Shown here: positions 14,825-22,300 of the stretch, one piece after another
Layout: the number at the start of each line of letters is the position of its first letter
Numbering within the stretch: position 1 is the stretch's first letter
Source: Spirochaetaceae bacterium
GTDB lineage: Bacteria; Spirochaetota; Spirochaetia; Treponematales; Breznakiellaceae
Assembly (NCBI GenBank): GCA_031290855.1
Contig: JAISLM010000170.1
Span: forward strand, 1-27,663
Direction of reading: 5' to 3'
DNA: 27,663 bases
Position numbers and translations under genes: made by a program
Notes under the pieces: model-generated
Told to the model about the DNA's origin: nothing
Databases searched by the model: none
What the model saw: only the letters and a program-made list of their open reading frames with translations

Positions 14825-15214
14825 AGGCCGCCCGCTAAAGCCCGCCGGGGAAGCCATGCGTCCGTGCGGCCCGGTACCAAAAGTACTGCCGCCACACTAC
14901 TTAAAAAAATCCCGTTACGCACCCATTACTCCAACGAAGAGCTAAATACGCCGGGTTTTTGCCAAACCGACACCGGCCTACTTTAGTCCGCCGTCACTGC
15001 GTCGACTCCGATTCGGGGGAATTTAACCTCACCGTTACGGCTGTTTCTTCCGGCTGGCTGTGGCTCTACGGGCCGCTTAATAAGGCCATGTATGGGCGCC
15101 GGAGTACCTGAAGACGACCTGCCTCCCCAGTCCCTTCAAAACCACAGGATTTCACTGTGATAACGGATCGGAATTTATTTGGACATCATCTCTTTTCTAT
15201 TTACGGATAAGCTC
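14825..15214. other. Non-coding debris downstream of the large operon
   Basis: No intact gene is visible. A short open stretch around 15001-15111 (+) reads VDSDSGEFNLTVTAV and then GWLWLYGPLNKAMYG, which I do not recognise and which may be a gene remnant. No convincing terminator for the minus-strand operon ending at 15215 was found; the best candidate is a weak 5-bp stem near 15141-15158. Confidence 0.4.
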
Positions 15215-16162
15215 TTAGTTGAGTGTTACTGTTGTCATACCTGCACATATTCCTTCATACCAGATTTCCACACGCCATTTTCCTTGGGAATAACTACTGC
15301 GCTCTGCGTTGCCCCAGCCGGAAAAAAAGACATTCTCGTTATATCCCTGGTTTAAATTTACTGTATCAGAATACGTATAGCCGATCGGCGATACATTTTC
15401 GTTTCTAAACAGGACTCCGGAAGGCGTGAATAATTTAATATAGAAAGTCATTGTTCCGCCTGTCTTCGAACTAATAGATATTGAAGGTGATAAATATCTG
15501 ATATTTGAAGCGGTTAATCTTTCTCCTGGCTGATTTAACCAGCCACTGTTGGAGTTTCCAACCTTAATTGATTCAATGTTAAAAAACCAGATTTTTTTTG
15601 AAGCATCATACTGCTCCTGTAGTTCATTAAACTTATTTTGTAATGATTTATTTTCTCCTTGAATTGTATTAAACTGACTTAACTGCGCTTTATTCTTTTC
15701 TTCAAGTTTACCGATCTGGATTTTAAGGGATTCATTTTCTTTTCGTAGAGCAGCCAACTGTTCTGGCAAAGGTCCCATTTCATTTAAACGTTCATTGAGA
15801 TGTGCTATAGTTTCATTTGTGGTGAAATTTTTTAAGAAAATTACTATGGAAATCGTTATGGCAGTTACAGCAATAATCCTGCCAAACTTGCTTATTTTTA
15901 AATTCTGTAGTTTCGTCATTGCACTTTTTGCTGCAAACAATTCTTTTTTTGTCCTCTCCAGGTCCATTGAAAGTGTTTGCACTTGATTTGAAAATCTTTC
16001 ATTGAAGAATATTTTATTTTTAAGTCTGAAAATTTCTTCATTCAATTTTTTTATCTCGGAACTTTGTGCTTTTTCTTTAAGAAGAGCCAGATTTTCTCCG
16101 CACTCACAGCAAAAAATATCATAGTCGTTTAGCACTGCTTTGCATATTGGACATTCTTTCAT
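15215..16162 (-). CDS. Zinc-ribbon, coiled-coil membrane protein (operon gene 9)
   Basis: Unrecognised family, 315 residues. Visible parts in order: zinc ribbon with Cys4, Cys7, Cys18 and Cys21; heptad-rich coiled coil (about 35-90); one membrane helix (about 94-110); second coiled coil (about 118-190); and a beta-rich C-terminal domain (191-315) with many aromatic, Ser and Asn residues, seemingly an Ig- or jelly-roll-like fold. The zinc ribbon and first coil are probably cytoplasmic and the beta domain outside the inner membrane. The start codon directly follows the stop of the preceding gene with no Shine-Dalgarno sequence, indicating translational coupling. It is the last gene of the operon. 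Base composition is strikingly AT-rich compared with the genes at 1-14 kb. Confidence 0.8.
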   Translation of the reverse strand: MKECPICKAVLNDYDIFCCECGENLALLKEKAQSSEIKKLNEEIFRLKNKIFFNERFSNQVQTLSMDLERTKKELFAAKSAMTKLQNLKISKFGRIIAVTAITISIVIFLKNFTTNETIAHLNERLNEMGPLPEQLAALRKENESLKIQIGKLEEKNKAQLSQFNTIQGENKSLQNKFNELQEQYDASKKIWFFNIESIKVGNSNSGWLNQPGERLTASNIRYLSPSISISSKTGGTMTFYIKLFTPSGVLFRNENVSPIGYTYSDTVNLNQGYNENVFFSGWGNAERSSYSQGKWRVEIWYEGICAGMTTVTLN

Positions 16163-16861
16163 CTACGATGTCTTCACAGCAACGCTTGTATCGCACTTTG
16201 GGCAAAAATTAAAAGAAGACTCAATTTTGGTGCCGCACACAGTGCAGAATTTTTTGCGTTTTTTCCCCTTTTGTACCGCCTGAACTTGCAGGAGTTTAAC
16301 AAAAGACATTAGTTTTGATTCGTTTATTTCCTTCAAAACACCCTCGATTTTTACCGTATAAAGGTTTATCATTTCTGAAAAAGGTCTTGGAAATTTTTGT
16401 ATGCTTTGTATGCTGTCAGCACACAAATTTAGTTTATTTATAACAATCTGTAATTGCCTGTAAGTCTCATAACTAAAGGACCTGTGCGCTTCGGCGAAGG
16501 AATTATTCGCATCGTCAAGCAATGTTTCGCTGTTGCCGCAGTATTCGATTATTTTCTTTAGCTTATTAAGGTTTTGTTTTTTTTCCGTAAGCATTTTGTT
16601 AAATGACTCTGCGGTGCCATTTAATTTGCTGAACACATCCATGCAAAGTGATTTCTGTTCCAGCAGTTCTTTGGAATCATTAATTTGTAAGTGTATACAT
16701 TCGTCCAAGCTTGTAGAGAGAGCGTCAAATGATTTTAATACATCATCCTGCGATTTTTGCATGCTTTCTGTGCTATTCATCAAAATATCGGTAAGGGTTT
16801 TGAGGGTTTTGGCGTGTTCGGCCCGGATGTTATAAAAATTTAATGGTAATCTAATTTTCAT
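16163..16861 (-). CDS. Coiled-coil protein with C-terminal zinc ribbon (operon gene 8)
   Basis: Unrecognised, 232 residues, soluble. Residues 10-190 are almost entirely helical with heptad character. The C-terminus holds a basic patch (KGKKRKK, 199-204) and a zinc ribbon with Cys206, Cys209, Cys220 and Cys223. Its zinc ribbon resembles that of the next gene's product but sits at the opposite end. The start overlaps the stop of the preceding gene (ATGA) and its own stop directly abuts the next start, so the three are translated as a unit. The layout suggests a partner or adaptor of the two membrane-anchored coiled-coil proteins. Zinc ribbons of this type usually mediate protein contacts or nucleic-acid binding; which applies here is unknown. 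Confidence 0.8.
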   Translation of the reverse strand: MKIRLPLNFYNIRAEHAKTLKTLTDILMNSTESMQKSQDDVLKSFDALSTSLDECIHLQINDSKELLEQKSLCMDVFSKLNGTAESFNKMLTEKKQNLNKLKKIIEYCGNSETLLDDANNSFAEAHRSFSYETYRQLQIVINKLNLCADSIQSIQKFPRPFSEMINLYTVKIEGVLKEINESKLMSFVKLLQVQAVQKGKKRKKFCTVCGTKIESSFNFCPKCDTSVAVKTS

Positions 16862-17589
16862 TTTATTACCGCATCCATATTATATTGCAGCACAAAATTA
16901 TCAAGTTTTTCGTCGATATTGGAGTAAAGCGCTATCAGTGCCTTGACATTTTCGTCCTGACATGTATTTTTCAGTGTTTCTGTTAAATCCGAACAGGCGG
17001 TGAAAAACTTTTCGTAGCTCTGCACAAGTGATTTTGCGTTGTTTTCCAGCGCTTCTTTAGTGCTCGTATATGTTGCGTTAACTGATTTTTCAAGAGTGGT
17101 TGATATCGAATGAAAACGTTCTATTTCAACGGAAAGTGATTCGTTTTTGAAGATGGCAAGATTATTTATTATACCGGACACAAGGTTTTGGAGTTTTTCT
17201 ATTTCTTTTGGTTTAATTTTTATGTTATTTACCGTATTAATAAATCCGTCTACCGTGCCGGCCGTTTTTTGGTTAAGTTCCTCTATATTTTGACTTATTT
17301 CCGTGATGGCGGAAAGGCACTCTTTCAACGAAAGATTTACTTCGCCTGAAGCAACGAGTTTTCTTTCTTCCTGTAATTTATTGAACTCATCCAGTTTGGC
17401 GGCAAGAGATGATGAAATCTGCTGCAATATAACGCAGCGTTCACTGCTTGATTTTTCAAATGCCTCAACAGCTTTCTTTATCAAACGGCTGTCCCCTTGC
17501 ACTGAATGGACAATAACACTGTGCAGGATAACGGCAAGGATAGCGCTGCATAACAGGGAAAAAATACTAATAACAACAGCTATTATCAT
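16858..17589 (-). CDS. Membrane-anchored coiled-coil protein (operon gene 7)
   Basis: Unrecognised, 243 residues. One N-terminal membrane helix (about 2-26, no signal cleavage site) is followed by a long helical region with heptads, resembling the helical rods of methyl-accepting chemotaxis proteins, but without the conserved signalling hairpin or a HAMP domain. The helical part probably faces the cytoplasm, because gene 8 is soluble and similar in shape, but the N-terminal charges are not decisive. AAGGTGAG lies just upstream of the ATG, 9 bp after the stop of gene 6, and the stop overlaps the start of gene 8. Confidence 0.8.
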   Translation of the reverse strand: MIIAVVISIFSLLCSAILAVILHSVIVHSVQGDSRLIKKAVEAFEKSSSERCVILQQISSSLAAKLDEFNKLQEERKLVASGEVNLSLKECLSAITEISQNIEELNQKTAGTVDGFINTVNNIKIKPKEIEKLQNLVSGIINNLAIFKNESLSVEIERFHSISTTLEKSVNATYTSTKEALENNAKSLVQSYEKFFTACSDLTETLKNTCQDENVKALIALYSNIDEKLDNFVLQYNMDAVIK

Positions 17590-17598
17590 ATCTCACCT

Positions 17599-18420
17599 TC
17601 ATAATAATTGTAATTCTCCGGGAAACTCTATAAAGCCGTTATCCGATATTTCACATGCCTTTATGATTTTAATTTGGTTTTGATTTTTAGGCTTCAAAAC
17701 ACCTGTTTTTGTCACGTACAGCTCGCTGATGTTAGTCATCTCATTAAAAGTATTCGGATTGGGAAATAAAAACTTTGTCGAACCATCCTTATTTATAATC
17801 CATTTTGAGGGAGAAGCGCATTCCCTTATTGGGTTTGAGCTCCGAATCTTGAAGTCGCCCGCTAAATACCTAAAGCTGCCGGGAAGCGCCTTGACCGGGT
17901 TGGACGCCCATGTGTTGAAGTCATTCAAAACACGGGCATCCGTATCGGTCGTGCGGGATGGAAATGTGCCTGAATTGCCATGCAAAGAGAAGTATGTATC
18001 CTGAAATTCGATGCCGCTTTGCCGTTGCTCCCTGATTCTTTTTTCCAGATTTTCCTTTTCTTGGGACACGGCTTCGTATTTATTGTACCAGTGATCGATT
18101 TTTTGTTTATATTCTTGAATAGTCTGTCCGGCTCTGCGCTCAAGTTCAGCATACTTTGCTTCAGAATATTCTCTTTCAATCGTTAATGACTTTACCTGTT
18201 GATTTAACCGCACTTTCTCGTTTGTGAGCTGCGATACGGTGACCTCCATTTCTTTGTTTTTCTGTTGTAATAAATATACCTCCTGTTTATGTTTGTGTTG
18301 AACTTCTTTGAAAATGTCCACGGCCCGCTGAAGATGTTGTATCATTTCCGAAATCTCAGGAGTTTGAGTCTCGACCGCAGATGTCTGATCGGGGTATGCC
18401 CCGCTTTTTATAAGCCCCAT
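17599..18420 (-). CDS. Soluble coiled-coil protein with shared C-terminal domain X (operon gene 6)
   Basis: Unrecognised, 273 residues. A coiled coil (about 25-135) is followed by a low-complexity linker and a ~110-residue C-terminal domain (163-273) nearly identical in key stretches to that of the upstream gene: both contain FPNPNxFNEMTNISELYV, LKPKxQN and end in FPGEL plus a hydrophobic LL. No signal peptide or membrane helix is visible, so it should be cytoplasmic. Because the membrane protein encoded upstream carries the same domain on its cytoplasmic side, the two may bind the same partner, plausibly the tubulin-actin protein, or assemble with each other. The gap to gene 5 is 15 bp; AAAGGAAAAG is a moderate Shine-Dalgarno candidate. 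Confidence 0.82.
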   Translation of the reverse strand: MGLIKSGAYPDQTSAVETQTPEISEMIQHLQRAVDIFKEVQHKHKQEVYLLQQKNKEMEVTVSQLTNEKVRLNQQVKSLTIEREYSEAKYAELERRAGQTIQEYKQKIDHWYNKYEAVSQEKENLEKRIREQRQSGIEFQDTYFSLHGNSGTFPSRTTDTDARVLNDFNTWASNPVKALPGSFRYLAGDFKIRSSNPIRECASPSKWIINKDGSTKFLFPNPNTFNEMTNISELYVTKTGVLKPKNQNQIKIIKACEISDNGFIEFPGELQLL

Positions 18421-18435
18421 CTTCTTTCTTTTCCT

Positions 18436-19368
18436 TTATAGAAGCCGCAGCTCACCTGGAAAGTCTATATAGCCTCTGTCCTTCATTTCGCAGGGCTTTG
18501 TAATTTGAAGCCGGTTCTGGCCTTTAGGCTTCAAAGCGCCTGCTTTTATTACGTACAGTTCGCTGATGTTAGTCATCTCATTAAAGCTATTGGGATTCGG
18601 GAACAAGTACTGCCTGATTCCCCCGCTGTTGGAAATCCACTTGGTCTCCAGTGTTGACGTGACAAGAGGCTGTGAGGACCTGATTCTTATGTTGTTTTGC
18701 AGGTAATAAAATCCTGATGGCAAGGGTGTAACGGGGTTCTTCGCCCATTCATTAAAAACAGATAGGGGGTCCTGTGAAACGGCTTCAGCCGTTTGTCTGT
18801 CATTCTTCAGCTTCGCCGTATCCTTTTCGATGCCATCCATTCTGTTTTTCAAGAGCCTGTTCTCTTCGTCCAACCTCGTTAACTTGGCAGAATGATCTTC
18901 AATCTTTGACTCAAGCTCCCGGTTTGAACTATCCGTTTCCGTAAATTCAGGCTGCTTAGCAGTACTGGATCGTACTGCCGCTTTGTACTGCTCAAGCGAT
19001 GTTTCCAATTCCTGCAACTTCTCGGACAAATTTTTGATTTTTTTGTTTGTTTTAAAATTCATTAATAACAACAACAGAAATGGTAATATCAAGACAGACA
19101 AAATGCCTGCCACGACAATACATTCTTCTATAAGAACAGGAAAAATATTTTTTGGCTTTCCAAGATCAGCCTCCACGCGGCTTAGTTGATCGGCGAGAGA
19201 TTCGAATTTGCCTTTAAGTATTTCAGCATTTTCATTGAAAGCAGAAATAACAGCCTCCGTACTTTCACCCTCTTTAGCCTTTTCCGTTTCCTCTTGAGCA
19301 AATACCAGAACAGGGAAAACAAAAAGCAGAATAACCGTCAAAACCAAAAGGTTCTTACTTTTGCGCAT
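18436..19368 (-). CDS. Membrane coiled-coil protein with shared C-terminal domain X (operon gene 5)
   Basis: I chose ATG 19368 over the in-frame ATG 19461 because it begins a proper signal peptide (basic start, hydrophobic core, VFAQ cleavage-like site near residue 24) and has GAGGA 8-12 bases upstream; it then overlaps the preceding gene by 14 bp. The 310-residue product has a short exported helical segment (25-75), a strong membrane helix (about 76-105), a cytoplasmic coiled coil (107-190) and domain X (201-310). Thus a periplasmic helical part is linked to a cytoplasmic domain shared with gene 6. The family is not known to me. It probably connects the NTPase assembly to the envelope. Confidence 0.82.
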   Translation of the reverse strand: MRKSKNLLVLTVILLFVFPVLVFAQEETEKAKEGESTEAVISAFNENAEILKGKFESLADQLSRVEADLGKPKNIFPVLIEECIVVAGILSVLILPFLLLLLMNFKTNKKIKNLSEKLQELETSLEQYKAAVRSSTAKQPEFTETDSSNRELESKIEDHSAKLTRLDEENRLLKNRMDGIEKDTAKLKNDRQTAEAVSQDPLSVFNEWAKNPVTPLPSGFYYLQNNIRIRSSQPLVTSTLETKWISNSGGIRQYLFPNPNSFNEMTNISELYVIKAGALKPKGQNRLQITKPCEMKDRGYIDFPGELRLL

Positions 19369-22300
19369 ACAAATATTCCTCGCTGTAGTAATCAAGAAAG
19401 GCCTTGACCATACTGATGAACGGCGGTTCAAAACGTTCGTCTTCTTTAAGTGTGTTTTCAAACGATGTTTTCATTCGGCTGTAAAGTATACTCTTGTGTT
19501 GCGAGTACCAATCAAGACTGATCTCTTCCATATTGCCGTCCGTTGTTTTGGCGATACTGTTAAAGAAATCCAGAAATGCGCCAAATTCTTGAAGCTCGGT
19601 GTCAAACTCAGTTTCCAGCTTCCCCGGCGCCTGTATAAAATGTTTTAGTTCATTGTTTGAAGTAGAGATAAAACTGTTCTTTTCATAGCTGATATCCTTC
19701 AGGGGATCTTTTTTAAGTTTTACGCTGCTTCCCATATAGAACTGCGGCTTGCTGCCTTCATTCGTTTTTTCTGTTTGGTCTTTTTGCGCAAAGTGTATAA
19801 TAAGTCCCTGAGCGGTCTCCGTTTTGACAGAATTGTCCGTAGAGAAGTCTATTTTGAGCTCCATTTCTTTTTTATTTTTTTTATCGGCAACCAGTTCTTG
19901 CATTCTTACCCTGATAGTTTCACGGAGGCGATGATCAATCCAGTCGGTGATTTTTGACCCTTTGCCGGAAAGCCCCAATGCCATTGTGGCTATGTCTTCG
20001 GGAATAATTTTGTTGCAGAAAAGATCGCCGACAATTAATCCCAGATAATAACAGAGGGCTGTATATGCGATAAAAATGCTGTATTTGAACTTGTTGTAAG
20101 CCTTCTCGTCACCACCTGTGGGTTTTGCCAGCCTGTGCTTGAATTCATCGTAATGCTCATAGAGGACAGTTTCAATGAAGAAGCGTATTCTTTCTTCCGT
20201 ATTTGCGTTGTTATCGCTTCCCGCATAGTTCAGCATGTTGAAAATTCTGTCCTCCCCCTTGTCTGCGTAAACAGCTTTCATGATTTCGTCGTTACGTAAA
20301 AGTTTGGCAAGAGGTGCGACAAACATGTCGCGAGAGGCGAAACGGACGGAGCACTGAAAAAGGTTTGAATCCCGCGTCCAGATTGAAATGTCACTTGTAC
20401 CGCCGCCAATATCGACACAGAGGAAAAGGGGCAAGTTTTTGTACTTCGGTTTGCTCATGAGGTATTTCGCCGCCGCAATGCTTTCTGTCGTCAGGTTGGT
20501 CGGCCCGTTGACCGCATTTTGATTGTATGCTACGCCGCTCTCGTTGCTGATGTTCGATACCAGTTTTTTAAGCACATTGCGGTATTTTTCTTCGCTATTC
20601 CAATCGAATGCGCTGGGATAAGAGAAATACCAGTTTATCTTGCCAACACCGTTTTCCGCAGCCTTGAAAACTATCTGCGTTAAAAGCTGGTTGAGATATT
20701 TGTCAATATATGAACGGTCGCCGCTGTCCCATTTTATGTTTGTCTTGAGGCTGTTACGCCTGATACATGTGGGATCGCTGTTAATTTTTCCGAAAACCTC
20801 ACGGTTATGCCAAAAGATGCGCCCTGTCTCAAAAATTTTATCCTCAACCTTGCCCGAGTTGCCCATCTCTTCGAATGTGGTGATGTAGCTGTTCTGTGAA
20901 AAACACTGCCTGTCGATAAAGGAAGTATCCAAAAGCGTTTGATCGGCTGTGTCGGAGTTGCAGAGTATCTTAACCGCGCTTGTTACTTTTTTACCCTCAT
21001 CTATGGCTGTCTGATCATTTTTCCAGACATATTCGGAAAGCAGCCTGACAAAATCAGGATTGGTGTCACTGTTTGTAGAATAAAACGCTGTTGTAGAAGT
21101 TGTACCAAAGTCAAGCCCGATATTCCATTCAAGATTAGGGTTCAAAACATGTTGATCCGGCTTAGCAAGAAAGACAAAACCCGCAGGCTCACCTGGATCG
21201 GCGCCGTTTTTTATATTGACTTGGAGCGCCCAGGGCAAAGTTTGGGAATGTCTGTGGTATACCCCGCGCTTCACCGGATTGTAAACTTTGGGGCTGATGG
21301 TTGAAAGTTCGTTTGAATTCCGGATACCCGCCGCAGTGTCGCCCGGCTTAAACATGGGTTCAATTTCCAACACTTTTATCCCCGCGGAACTCAGCAGATC
21401 CCGCTCCACACAGAAAAAACTGTAGCGTTGCCATTTGTTTTTTTTGCTGCTGTCTAGAACTTCCGCGTAAGGCCATACTGCCAAGAGCGGTACCCAGTCA
21501 CGGTCAAAAACATAGCAGAGCGGCTTTCCGGTAAATGTCTCATCGTGGTCCAAAGTTCTTTTGTATGTTTTTGTTATAACGTGTTTTCCCTGAGCCAACG
21601 GCAGCTCCAAAAAAACAGTAAACGAATCATCCTCCGCGTCCCTTACGGATACCATATCGTTCAATGCTTGGGGGGCATACAATTCAAGCAGAACGCTGCT
21701 AAAGGGCCACACAACTTCGTAATCACTTAAACCCATTTTTGAGTTGAAAAGCGAGTGGAATACCGGAGTCGCATCATTTTTTTTGACGGCGACCATTGTG
21801 TTATTGAGCAGGTCATTGTCGTACAGGACAAAATAGTCGTCCCATATTTTGGGCTTGCCGTCCTTTCCTGTGGCGATACCGGAAATATTAGCGGCGTTTA
21901 TTTGGCTGTACTTGTGCGTTTTGGTAACAAAGATTGACGCCGCCTGAGGCGAGGCGCTGCTTATGCCGCAGATGTTAAGGCCGATCAGCACGGCCTTTTT
22001 GTCCGGATTTGTGTTCGTAAGTTCGAAGGGCAGGTAGTTCGGACCACTACGCTCAACATAACGGTCGAAAATTGAGGCCACATCGGCAGGCCCGTTCTGC
22101 GTTGAATGAAGCCGGATGACACCGGGATTTTCCTCTTCCCTGCCATTCTTCCTCAAATCGTCGATAAAATTTTTCTTTCTCTCCTTCAGCTTATCGATGA
22201 TTTCATTTGAGCCGCCATTATTGGCGCAGTTCGTCAAAATCTTCTCCAGTTCTTCCAGAAAAATGCACAGTCCATATTTCGCATCCTTATCGGACTGACT

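Noticed and set aside
15001..15111. Short plus-strand stretch reading EFNLTVTAV...GWLWLYGPLNKAMYG as a gene remnant
   Set aside because: It looks protein-like, but I cannot match it to a family and it has no start or ribosome site, so it is only mentioned under the intergenic region.
19369..19461. ATG 19461 as the start of operon gene 5
   Set aside because: It would place 31 unrelated residues before a clear signal peptide and overlap the preceding gene by more than 100 bp; ATG 19368 has its own GAGGA ribosome site.
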